Shown here: one piece after another, positions 27,841 through 41,900 of the stretch
How the letters are laid out: each line of letters starts with the position of its first letter
How positions within the stretch are numbered: the stretch's first letter is position 1
NCBI GenBank assembly: GCA_964057225.1
Contig: OZ059900.1
Span: 7,884,501 to 7,948,500 of the forward strand
Direction: 5' to 3'
Length of the DNA: 64,000 nucleotides
DNA from: Auanema rhodensis
Taxonomy: Eukaryota > Nematoda > Chromadorea > Rhabditida > Rhabditidae
The notes under the pieces: model-generated
Seen by the model: the letters and a program-made list of their open reading frames with translations, nothing else
The model's database searches: none
Told to the model about the DNA's origin: nothing
Made by a program: the position numbers and the translations under genes

Positions 27841-29928
27841 TTTTGATCTTAAGCATATTTTTTTCTTCTAAAACGACTAAATGTATGAAATACTGTCATA
27901 GAATGTTCATATAGGTGTATTTTGCACGAATATCAAAACTGATTGAAATATGGGCCTTTTTATGCTCAAAACGCCATATATTCAACGATTTTGGGTACAA
28001 AACATGTGAAAACTGTATGTTTTGATCAGACCCTTTGAGATATGGATTTGAAATTCAGGATTCATAAACTTCGACTATTTCTACATATATATGTCCAATT
28101 TTAACCACTTTGGTCAAAAAGGACCGAAAATATCAAAAATTATTGGTTTTTTGGGGTTTGAAGGGCATTTTGGCAAAATCAGTCAAACTTTTGATCTTAA
28201 GCATATTTTTTTCTTCTAAAACGACTAAATGTATGAAATACTGTCAAAGAATGTTCATATAGGTGTATTTTGCACGAATATCGAAACTGATTGAAATATG
28301 GGCCTTTTTATGCTCAAAACGCCATATATTCAACGATTTTGGGTACAAAACATGTGAAAACTGTATGTTTTGATCAGACCCTTTGAGATATGGATTTGAA
28401 ATTCAGGATTCATAAACTTTGACTATTTTCACATATATATGTCCAATTTTAACCACTTTTGTCAAAAAGGACCGAAAATATCAAGAATTATTGGTTTTTT
28501 GGGGTTTGAAGGGCATTTTGGCAAAATCAGTCAAACTTTTGATCTTAAGCATATTTTTTTCTTCTAAAACGACTAAATGTATGAAATACTGTCATAGAAT
28601 GTTCATATAGGTGTATTTTGCACGAATATCAAAACTGATTGAAATATGGGCCTTTTTATGCTCAAAACGCCATATATTCAACGATTTTGGGTACAAAACA
28701 TGTGAAAACTGTATGTTTTGATCAGACCCTTTGAGATATGGATTTGAAATTCAGGATTCATAAACTTTGACTATTTCTACATATATATGTCCAATTTTAA
28801 CCACTTTGGTCAAAAAGGACCGAAAATATCAAAAATTATTGGTTTTTTGGGGTTTGAAGGGCATTTTGGCAAAATCAGTCAAACTTTTGATCTTAAGCAC
28901 ATTTTTTTCTTCTAAAACGACTGAATGTATGAAATACTGTCAAAGAATGTTCATATAGGTGTATTTTGCACGAATATCAAAACTGATTGAAATATGGGCC
29001 TTTTTATGCTCAAAACGCCATATATTCAACGATTTTGGGTACAAAACATGTGAAAACTGTATGTTTTGATCAGACCCTTTGAGATATGGATTTGAAATTC
29101 AGGATTCATAAACTTTGACTATTTTCACATATATTAGTCCAATTGTAACCACTTTGGTCAAAAAGGACCGAAAATATCAAGAATTATTGGTTTTTTGGGG
29201 TTTGAAGGGCATTTTGGCAAAATCAGTCAAACTTTTGATCTTAAGCATATTTTTTTCTTCTAAAACGACTAAATGTATGAAATACTGTCATAGAATGTTC
29301 ATATAGGTGTATTTTGCACGAATATCAAAACTGATTGAAATATGGGCCTTTTTATGCTCAAAACGCCATATATTCAACGATTTTGGGTACAAAACATGTG
29401 AAAACTGTATGTTTTGATCAGACCCTTTGAGATATGGATTTGAAATTCAGGATTCATAAACTTCGACTATTTCTACATATATATGTCCAATTTTAACCAC
29501 TTTGGTCAAAAAGGACCGAAAATATCAAGAATTATTGGTTTTTTGGGGTTTGAAGGGCATTTTGGCAAAATCAGTCAAACTTTTGATCTTAAGCATATTT
29601 TTTTCTTCTAAAACGACTAAATGTATGAAATACTGTCAAAGAATGTTCATATAGGTGTATTTTGCACGAATATCAAAACTGATTGAAATATGGGCCTTTT
29701 TATGCTCAAAACGCCATATATTCAACGATTTTGGGTACAAAACATGTGAAAACTGTATGTTTTGATCAGACCCTTTGAGATATGGATTTGAAATTCAGGA
29801 TTCATAAACTTCGACTATTTCTACATATATATGTCCAATTTTAACCACTTTGGTCAAAAAGGACCGAAAATATCAAAAATTATTGGTTTTTTGGGGTTTG
29901 AAGGGCATTTTGGCAAAATCAGTCAAAC
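27841..29928 (+). repeat. Array domain 5 (k=81-86), transition into K-containing units
   Basis: Monomer order is B E B-like K C B. k=83 combines T232 with C241 and A297, so it looks like a recombinant between A/F-type and B-type copies. k=84 is the first K monomer (TA for AT at 251-252, breaking the palindrome) and also has 'aattgtaacc'. Private changes include 'cttttgtc' in k=82 and 'aagcacat' in k=84. G36 ('cgactgaatg') appears in k=84 and k=87 and recurs in the next domain (k=98, k=114). Confidence 0.6.
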
Positions 29929-32900
29929 TTTTGATCTTAAGCATATTTTTTTCTTCTAAAACGACTGAATGTATGAAATACTGTCAAAGAATGTTCATAT
30001 AGGTGTATTTTGCACGAATATCAAAACTGATTGAAATATGGGCCTTTTTATGCTCAAAACGCCATATATTCAACGATTTTGGGTACAAAACATGTGAAAA
30101 CTGTATGTTTTGATCAGACCCTTTGAGATATGGATTTGAAATTCAGGATTCATAAACTTTGACTATTTTCACATATATTAGTCCAATTTTAACCACTTTG
30201 GTCAAAAAGGACCGAAAATATCAAGAATTATTGGTTTTTTGGGGTTTGAAGGGCATTTTGGCAAAATCAGTCAAACTTTTGATCTTAAGCATATTTTTTT
30301 CTTCTAAAACGACTAAATGTATGAAATACTGTCATAGAATGTTCATATAGGTGTATTTTGCACGAATATCAAAACTGATTGAAATATGGGCCTTTTTATG
30401 CTCAAAACGCCATATATTCAACGATTTTGGGTACAAAACATGTGAAAACTGTATGTTTTGATCAGACCCTTTGAGATATGGATTTGAAATTCAGGATTCA
30501 TAAACTTCGACTATTTCTACATATATATGTCCAATTTTAACCACTTTGGTCAAAAAGGACCGAAAATATCAAGAATTATTGGTTTTTTGGGGTTTGAAGG
30601 GCATTTTGGCAAAATCAGTCAAACTTTTGATCTTAAGCATATTTTTTTCTTCTAAAACGACTAAATGTATGAAATACTGTCAAAGAATGTTCATATAGGT
30701 GTATTTTGCACGAATATCAAAACTGATTGAAATATGGGCCTTTTTATGCTCAAAACGCCATATATTCAACGATTTTGGGTACAAAACATGTGAAAACTGT
30801 ATGTTTTGATCAGACCCTTTGAGATATGGATTTAAAATTCAGGATTCATAAAATTCAACTATTTTTACATATATATGTCCAATTTTAACCACTTTGGTCA
30901 AAAAGGACCGAAAATATCAAGAATTATTGGTTTTTTGGGGTTTGAAGGGCATTTTGGCAAAATCAGTCAAACTTTTGATCTTAAGCATATTTTTTTCTTC
31001 TAAAACGACTAAATGTATGAAATACTGTCATAGAATGTTCATATAGGTGTATTTTGCACGAATATCAAAACTGATTGAAATATGGGCCTTTTTATGCTCA
31101 AAACGCCATATATTCAACGATTTTGGGTACAAAACATGTGAAAACTGTATGTTTTGATCAGACCCTTTGAGATATGGATTTAAAATTCAGGATTCAAAAA
31201 ATTTGACTATTTTTACATATATATGTCCAATTTTAACCACTTTGGTCAAAAAGGACCGAAAATATCAAGAATTATTGGTTTTTTGGGGTTTGAAGGGCAT
31301 TTTGGCAAAATCAGTCAAACTTTTGATCTTAAGCATATTTTTTTCTTCTAAAACGACTAAATGTATGAAATACTGTCATAGAATGTTCATATAGGTGTAT
31401 TTTGCACGAATATCAAAACTGATTGAAATATGGGCCTTTTTATGCTCAAAACGCCATATATTCAACGATTTTGGGTACAAAACATGTGAAAACTGTATGT
31501 TTTGATCAGACCCTTTGAGATATGGATTTGAAATTCAGGATTCATAAACTTTGACTATGTTTACATATATATGTCCAATTTTAACCACTTTGGTCAAAAA
31601 GGACCGAAAATATCAAGAATTATTGGTTTTTTGGGGTTTGAAGGGCATTTTGGCTAAATCAGTCAAACTTTTGATCTTAAGCATATTTTTTTCTTCTAAA
31701 ACGACTAAATGTATGAAATACTGTCAAAGAATGTTCATATAGGTGTATTTTGCACGAATATCAAAACTGATTGAAATATGGGCCTTTTTATGCTCAAAAC
31801 GCCATATATTCAACGATTTTGGGTACAAAACATGTGAAAACTGTATGTTTTGATCAGACCCTTTGAGATATGGATTTAAAATTCAGGATTCATAAAATTC
31901 GACTATTTTTACATATATATGTCCAATTTTAACCACTTTGGTCAAAAAGGACCGAAAATATCAAGAATTATTGGTTTTTTGGGGTTTGAAGGGCATTTTG
32001 GCAAAATCAGTCAAACTTTTGATCTTAAGCATATTTTTTTCTTCTAAAACGACTAAATGTATGAAATACTGTCATAGAATGTTCATATAGGTGTATTTTG
32101 CACGAATATCAAAACTGATTGAAATATGGGCCTTTTTATGTTCAAAACGCCATATATTCAACGATTTTGGGTACAAAACATGTGAAAACTGTATGTTTTG
32201 ATCAGACCCTTTGAGATATGGATTTGAAATTCAGGATTCATAAACTTTGACTATTTTTACATATATATGTCCAATTTTAACCACTTTGGTCGAAAAGGAC
32301 CGAAAATATCAAGAATTATTGGTTTTTTGGGGATTGAAGGGCATTTTGGCAAAATCAGTCAAACTTTTGATCTTAAGCATATTTTTTTCTTCTAAAACGA
32401 CTAAATGTATGAAATACTGTCATAGAATGTTCATATAGGTGTATTTTGCACGAATATCAAAACTGATTGAAATATGGGCCTTTTTATGCTCAAAACGCCA
32501 TATATTCAACGATTTTGGGTACAAAACATGTGAAAACTGTATGTTTTGATCAGACCCTTTGAGATATGGATTTGAAATTCAGGATTCATAAACTTTGACT
32601 ATTTTTACATATATATGTCCAATTTTAACCACTTTGGTCAAAAAGGACCGAAAATATCAAGAATTATTGGTTTTTTGGGGTTTGAAGGGCATTTTGGCTA
32701 AATCAGTCAAACTTTTGATCTTAAGCATATTTTTTTCTTCTAAAACGACTAAATGTATGAAATACTGTCAAAGAATGTTCATATAGGTGTATTTTGCACG
32801 AATATCAAAACTGATTGAAATATGGGCCTTTTTATGCTCAAAACGCCATATATTCAACGATTTTGGGTACAAAACATGTGAAAACTGTATGTTTTGATCA

Positions 32901-35900
32901 GACCCTTTGAGATATGGATTTAAAATTCAGGATTCATAAAATTCGACTATTTTTACATATATATGTCCAATTTTAACCACTTTGGTCAAAAAGGACCGAA
33001 AATATCAAGAATTATTGGTTTTTTGGGGTTTGAAGGGCATTTTGGCAAAATCAGTCAAACTTTTGATCTTAAGCATATTTTTTTCTTCTAAAACGACTAA
33101 ATGTATGAAATACTGTCATAGAATGTTCATATAGGTGTATTTTGCACGAATATCAAAACTGATTGAAATATGGGCCTTTTTATGTTCAAAACGCCATATA
33201 TTCAACGATTTTGGGTACAAAACATGTGAAAACTGTATGTTTTGATCAGACCCTTTGAGATATGGATTTGAAATTCAGGATTCATAAACTTTGACTATTT
33301 TTACATATATATGTCCAATTTTAACCACTTTGGTCGAAAAGGACCGAAAATATCAAGAATTATTGGTTTTTTGGGGATTGAAGGGCATTTTGGCAAAATC
33401 AGTCAAACTTTTGATCTTAAGCATATTTTTTTCTTCTAAAACGACTAAATGTATGAAATACTGTCATAGAATGTTCATATAGGTGTATTTTGCACGAATA
33501 TCAAAACTGATTGAAATATGGGCCTTTTTATGCTCAAAACGCCATATATTCAACGATTTTGGGTACAAAACATGTGAAAACTGTATGTTTTGATCAGACC
33601 CTTTGAGATATGGATTTGAAATTCAGGATTCATAAACTTTGACTATTTTTACATATATATGTCCAATTTTAACCACTTTGGTCGAAAAGGACCGAAAATA
33701 TCAAGAATTATTGGTTTTTTGGGGATTGAAGGGCATTTTGGCAAAATCAGTCAAACTTTTGATCTTAAGCATATTTTTTTCTTCTAAAACGACTGAATGT
33801 ATGAAATACTGTCAAAGAATGTTCATATAGGTGTATTTTGCACGAATATCAAAACTGATTGAAATATGGGCCTTTTTATGCTCAAAACGCCATATATTCA
33901 ACGATTTTGGGTACAAAACATGTGAAAACTGTATGTTTTGATCAGACCCTTTGAGATATGGATTTGAAATTCAGGATTCATAAACTTTGACTATTTTCAC
34001 ATATATTAGTCCAATTTTAACCACTTTGGTCAAAAAGGACCGAAAATATCAAGAATTATTGGTTTTTTGGGGTTTGAAGGGCATTTTGGCAAAATCAGTC
34101 AAACTTTTGATCTTAAGCATATTTTTTTCTTCTAAAACGACTAAATGTATGAAATACTGTCATAGAATGTTCATATAGGTGTATTTTGCACGAATATCAA
34201 AACTGATTGAAATATGGGCCTTTTTATGCTCAAAACGCCATATATTCAACGATTTTGGGTACAAAACATGTGAAAACTGTATGTTTTGATCAGACCCTTT
34301 GAGATATGGATTTGAAATTCAGGATTCATAAACTTCGACTATTTCTACATATATATGTCCAATTTTAACCACTTTGGTCAAAAAGGACCGAAAATATCAA
34401 GAATTATTGGTTTTTTGGGGTTTGAAGGGCATTTTGGCAAAATCAGTCAAACTTTTGATCTTAAGCATATTTTTTTCTTCTAAAACGACTAAATGTATGA
34501 AATACTGTCAAAGAATGTTCATATAGGTGTATTTTGCACGAATATCAAAACTGATTGAAATATGGGCCTTTTTATGCTCAAAACGCCATATATTCAACGA
34601 TTTTGGGTACAAAACATGTGAAAACTGTATGTTTTGATCAGACCCTTTGAGATATGGATTTAAAATTCAGGATTCATAAAATTCAACTATTTTTACATAT
34701 ATATGTCCAATTTTAACCACTTTGGTCAAAAAGGACCGAAAATATCAAGAATTATTGGTTTTTTGGGGTTTGAAGGGCATTTTGGCAAAATCAGTCAAAC
34801 TTTTGATCTTAAGCATATTTTTTTCTTCTAAAACGACTAAATGTATGAAATACTGTCATAGAATGTTCATATAGGTGTATTTTGCACGAATATCAAAACT
34901 GATTGAAATATGGGCCTTTTTATGTTCAAAACGCCATATATTCAACGATTTTGGGTACAAAACATGTGAAAACTGTATGTTTTGATCAGACCCTTTGAGA
35001 TATGGATTTGAAATTCAGGATTCATAAACTTTGACTATTTTTACATATATATGTCCAATTTTAACCACTTTGGTCGAAAAGGACCGAAAATATCAAGAAT
35101 TATTGGTTTTTTGGGGATTGAAGGGCATTTTGGCAAAATCAGTCAAACTTTTGATCTTAAGCATATTTTTTTCTTCTAAAACGACTAAATGTATGAAATA
35201 CTGTCATAGAATGTTCATATAGGTGTATTTTGCACGAATATCAAAACTGATTGAAATATGGGCCTTTTTATGCTCAAAACGCCATATATTCAACGATTTT
35301 GGGTACAAAACATGTGAAAACTGTATGTTTTGATCAGACCCTTTGAGATATGGATTTGAAATTCAGGATTCATAAACTTTGACTATTTTCACATATATTA
35401 GTCCAATTTTAACCACTTTGGTCAAAAAGGACCGAAAATATCAAGAATTATTGGTTTTTTGGGGTTTGAAGGGCATTTTGGCAAAATCAGTCAAACTTTT
35501 GATCTTAAGCATATTTTTTTCTTCTAAAACGACTAAATGTATGAAATACTGTCATAGAATGTTCATATAGGTGTATTTTGCACGAATATCAAAACTGATT
35601 GAAATATGGGCCTTTTTATGCTCAAAACGCCATATATTCAACGATTTTGGGTACAAAACATGTGAAAACTGTATGTTTTGATCAGACCCTTTGAGATATG
35701 GATTTGAAATTCAGGATTCATAAACTTCGACTATTTCTACATATATATGTCCAATTTTAACCACTTTGGTCAAAAAGGACCGAAAATATCAAGAATTATT
35801 GGTTTTTTGGGGTTTGAAGGGCATTTTGGCAAAATCAGTCAAACTTTTGATCTTAAGCATATTTTTTTCTTCTAAAACGACTAAATGTATGAAATACTGT

Positions 35901-38900
35901 CAAAGAATGTTCATATAGGTGTATTTTGCACGAATATCAAAACTGATTGAAATATGGGCCTTTTTATGCTCAAAACGCCATATATTCAACGATTTTGGGT
36001 ACAAAACATGTGAAAACTGTATGTTTTGATCAGACCCTTTGAGATATGGATTTAAAATTCAGGATTCATAAAATTCAACTATTTTTACATATATATGTCC
36101 AATTTTAACCACTTTGGTCAAAAAGGACCGAAAATATCAAGAATTATTGGTTTTTTGGGGTTTGAAGGGCATTTTGGCAAAATCAGTCAAACTTTTGATC
36201 TTAAGCATATTTTTTTCTTCTAAAACGACTAAATGTATGAAATACTGTCATAGAATGTTCATATAGGTGTATTTTGCACGAATATCAAAACTGATTGAAA
36301 TATGGGCCTTTTTATGCTCAAAACGCCATATATTCAACGATTTTGGGTACAAAACATGTGAAAACTGTATGTTTTGATCAGACCCTTTGAGATATGGATT
36401 TAAAATTCAGGATTCAAAAAATTTGACTATTTTTACATATATATGTCCAATTTTAACCACTTTGGTCAAAAAGGACCGAAAATATCAAGAATTATTGGTT
36501 TTTTGGGGTTTGAAGGGCATTTTGGCAAAATCAGTCAAACTTTTGATCTTAAGCATATTTTTTTCTTCTAAAACGACTAAATGTATGAAATACTGTCAAA
36601 GAATGTTCATATAGGTGTATTTTGCACGAATATCAAAACTGATTGAAATATGGGCCTTTTTATGCTCAAAACGCCATATATTCAACGATTTTGGGTACAA
36701 AACATGTGAAAACTGTATGTTTTGATCAGACCCTTTGAGATATGGATTTAAAATTCAGGATTCATAAAATTCGACTATTTTTACATATATATGTCCAATT
36801 TTAACCACTTTGGTCAAAAAGGACCGAAAATATCAAGAATTATTGGTTTTTTGGGGTTTGAAGGGCATTTTGGCAAAATCAGTCAAACTTTTGATCTTAA
36901 GCATATTTTTTTCTTCTAAAACGACTAAATGTATGAAATACTGTCATAGAATGTTCATATAGGTGTATTTTGCACGAATATCAAAACTGATTGAAATATG
37001 GGCCTTTTTATGTTCAAAACGCCATATATTCAACGATTTTGGGTACAAAACATGTGAAAACTGTATGTTTTGATCAGACCCTTTGAGATATGGATTTGAA
37101 ATTCAGGATTCATAAACTTTGACTATTTTTACATATATATGTCCAATTTTAACCACTTTGGTCGAAAAGGACCGAAAATATCAAGAATTATTGGTTTTTT
37201 GGGGATTGAAGGGCATTTTGGCAAAATCAGTCAAACTTTTGATCTTAAGCATATTTTTTTCTTCTAAAACGACTAAATGTATGAAATACTGTCATAGAAT
37301 GTTCATATAGGTGTATTTTGCACGAATATCAAAACTGATTGAAATATGGGCCTTTTTATGCTCAAAACGCCATATATTCAACGATTTTGGGTACAAAACA
37401 TGTGAAAACTGTATGTTTTGATCAGACCCTTTGAGATATGGATTTGAAATTCAGGATTCATAAACTTTGACTATTTTTACATATATATGTCCAATTTTAA
37501 CCACTTTGGTCAAAAAGGACCGAAAATATCAAGAATTATTGGTTTTTTGGGGTTTGAAGGGCATTTTGGCTAAATCAGTCAAACTTTTGATCTTAAGCAT
37601 ATTTTTTTCTTCTAAAACGACTAAATGTATGAAATACTGTCAAAGAATGTTCATATAGGTGTATTTTGCACGAATATCAAAACTGATTGAAATATGGGCC
37701 TTTTTATGCTCAAAACGCCATATATTCAACGATTTTGGGTACAAAACATGTGAAAACTGTATGTTTTGATCAGACCCTTTGAGATATGGATTTGAAATTC
37801 AGGATTCATAAACTTTGACTATTTTTACATATATATGTCCAATTTTAACCACTTTGGTCGAAAAGGACCGAAAATATCAAGAATTATTGGTTTTTTGGGG
37901 ATTGAAGGGCATTTTGGCAAAATCAGTCAAACTTTTGATCTTAAGCATATTTTTTTCTTCTAAAACGACTAAATGTATGAAATACTGTCATAGAATGTTC
38001 ATATAGGTGTATTTTGCACGAATATCAAAACTGATTGAAATATGGGCCTTTTTATGCTCAAAACGCCATATATTCAACGATTTTGGGTACAAAACATGTG
38101 AAAACTGTATGTTTTGATCAGACCCTTTGAGATATGGATTTGAAATTCAGGATTCATAAACTTTGACTATTTTTACATATATATGTCCAATTTTAACCAC
38201 TTTGGTCAAAAAGGACCGAAAATATCAAGAATTATTGGTTTTTTGGGGTTTGAAGGGCATTTTGGCTAAATCAGTCAAACTTTTGATCTTAAGCATATTT
38301 TTTTCTTCTAAAACGACTAAATGTATGAAATACTGTCAAAGAATGTTCATATAGGTGTATTTTGCACGAATATCAAAACTGATTGAAATATGGGCCTTTT
38401 TATGCTCAAAACGCCATATATTCAACGATTTTGGGTACAAAACATGTGAAAACTGTATGTTTTGATCAGACCCTTTGAGATATGGATTTAAAATTCAGGA
38501 TTCATAAAATTCGACTATTTTTACATATATATGTCCAATTTTAACCACTTTGGTCAAAAAGGACCGAAAATATCAAGAATTATTGGTTTTTTGGGGTTTG
38601 AAGGGCATTTTGGCAAAATCAGTCAAACTTTTGATCTTAAGCATATTTTTTTCTTCTAAAACGACTAAATGTATGAAATACTGTCATAGAATGTTCATAT
38701 AGGTGTATTTTGCACGAATATCAAAACTGATTGAAATATGGGCCTTTTTATGTTCAAAACGCCATATATTCAACGATTTTGGGTACAAAACATGTGAAAA
38801 CTGTATGTTTTGATCAGACCCTTTGAGATATGGATTTGAAATTCAGGATTCATAAACTTTGACTATTTTTACATATATATGTCCAATTTTAACCACTTTG

Positions 38901-41900
38901 GTCGAAAAGGACCGAAAATATCAAGAATTATTGGTTTTTTGGGGATTGAAGGGCATTTTGGCAAAATCAGTCAAACTTTTGATCTTAAGCATATTTTTTT
39001 CTTCTAAAACGACTAAATGTATGAAATACTGTCATAGAATGTTCATATAGGTGTATTTTGCACGAATATCAAAACTGATTGAAATATGGGCCTTTTTATG
39101 CTCAAAACGCCATATATTCAACGATTTTGGGTACAAAACATGTGAAAACTGTATGTTTTGATCAGACCCTTTGAGATATGGATTTGAAATTCAGGATTCA
39201 TAAACTTTGACTATTTTTACATATATATGTCCAATTTTAACCACTTTGGTCGAAAAGGACCGAAAATATCAAGAATTATTGGTTTTTTGGGGATTGAAGG
39301 GCATTTTGGCAAAATCAGTCAAACTTTTGATCTTAAGCATATTTTTTTCTTCTAAAACGACTGAATGTATGAAATACTGTCAAAGAATGTTCATATAGGT
39401 GTATTTTGCACGAATATCAAAACTGATTGAAATATGGGCCTTTTTATGCTCAAAACGCCATATATTCAACGATTTTGGGTACAAAACATGTGAAAACTGT
39501 ATGTTTTGATCAGACCCTTTGAGATATGGATTTGAAATTCAGGATTCATAAACTTTGACTATTTTCACATATATTAGTCCAATTTTAACCACTTTGGTCA
39601 AAAAGGACCGAAAATATCAAGAATTATTGGTTTTTTGGGGTTTGAAGGGCATTTTGGCAAAATCAGTCAAACTTTTGATCTTAAGCATATTTTTTTCTTC
39701 TAAAACGACTAAATGTATGAAATACTGTCATAGAATGTTCATATAGGTGTATTTTGCACGAATATCAAAACTGATTGAAATATGGGCCTTTTTATGCTCA
39801 AAACGCCATATATTCAACGATTTTGGGTACAAAACATGTGAAAACTGTATGTTTTGATCAGACCCTTTGAGATATGGATTTGAAATTCAGGATTCATAAA
39901 CTTCGACTATTTCTACATATATATGTCCAATTTTAACCACTTTGGTCAAAAAGGACCGAAAATATCAAGAATTATTGGTTTTTTGGGGTTTGAAGGGCAT
40001 TTTGGCAAAATCAGTCAAACTTTTGATCTTAAGCATATTTTTTTCTTCTAAAACGACTAAATGTATGAAATACTGTCAAAGAATGTTCATATAGGTGTAT
40101 TTTGCACGAATATCAAAACTGATTGAAATATGGGCCTTTTTATGCTCAAAACGCCATATATTCAACGATTTTGGGTACAAAACATGTGAAAACTGTATGT
40201 TTTGATCAGACCCTTTGAGATATGGATTTAAAATTCAGGATTCATAAAATTCAACTATTTTTACATATATATGTCCAATTTTAACCACTTTGGTCAAAAA
40301 GGACCGAAAATATCAAGAATTATTGGTTTTTTGGGGTTTGAAGGGCATTTTGGCAAAATCAGTCAAACTTTTGATCTTAAGCATATTTTTTTCTTCTAAA
40401 ACGACTAAATGTATGAAATACTGTCATAGAATGTTCATATAGGTGTATTTTGCACGAATATCAAAACTGATTGAAATATGGGCCTTTTTATGCTCAAAAC
40501 GCCATATATTCAACGATTTTGGGTACAAAACATGTGAAAACTGTATGTTTTGATCAGACCCTTTGAGATATGGATTTAAAATTCAGGATTCAAAAAATTT
40601 GACTATTTTTACATATATATGTCCAATTTTAACCACTTTGGTCAAAAAGGACCGAAAATATCAAGAATTATTGGTTTTTTGGGGTTTGAAGGGCATTTTG
40701 GCAAAATCAGTCAAACTTTTGATCTTAAGCATATTTTTTTCTTCTAAAACGACTAAATGTATGAAATACTGTCAAAGAATGTTCATATAGGTGTATTTTG
40801 CACGAATATCAAAACTGATTGAAATATGGGCCTTTTTATGCTCAAAACGCCATATATTCAACGATTTTGGGTACAAAACATGTGAAAACTGTATGTTTTG
40901 ATCAGACCCTTTGAGATATGGATTTAAAATTCAGGATTCATAAAATTCGACTATTTTTACATATATATGTCCAATTTTAACCACTTTGGTCGAAAAGGAC
41001 CGAAAATATCAAGAATTATTGGTTTTTTGGGGTTTGAAGGGCATTTTGGCAAAATCAGTCAAACTTTTGATCTTAAGCATATTTTTTTCTTCTAAAACGA
41101 CTAAATGTATGAAATACTGTCATAGAATGTTCATATAGGTGTATTTTGCACGAATATCAAAACTGATTGAAATATGGGCCTTTTTATGTTCAAAACGCCA
41201 TATATTCAACGATTTTGGGTACAAAACATGTGAAAACTGTATGTTTTGATCAGACCCTTTGAGATATGGATTTGAAATTCAGGATTCATAAACTTTGACT
41301 ATTTTTACATATATATGTCCAATTTTAACCACTTTGGTCGAAAAGGACCGAAAATATCAAGAATTATTGGTTTTTTGGGGATTGAAGGGCATTTTGGCAA
41401 AATCAGTCAAACTTTTGATCTTAAGCATATTTTTTTCTTCTAAAACGACTAAATGTATGAAATACTGTCATAGAATGTTCATATAGGTGTATTTTGCACG
41501 AATATCAAAACTGATTGAAATATGGGCCTTTTTATGCTCAAAACGCCATATATTCAACGATTTTGGGTACAAAACATGTGAAAACTGTATGTTTTGATCA
41601 GACCCTTTGAGATATGGATTTGAAATTCAGGATTCATAAACTTTGACTATTTTCACATATATTAGTCCAATTTTAACCACTTTGGTCAAAAAGGACCGAA
41701 AATATCAAGAATTATTGGTTTTTTGGGGTTTGAAGGGCATTTTGGCAAAATCAGTCAAACTTTTGATCTTAAGCATATTTTTTTCTTCTAAAACGACTAA
41801 ATGTATGAAATACTGTCATAGAATGTTCATATAGGTGTATTTTGCACGAATATCAAAACTGATTGAAATATGGGCCTTTTTATGCTCAAAACGCCATATA

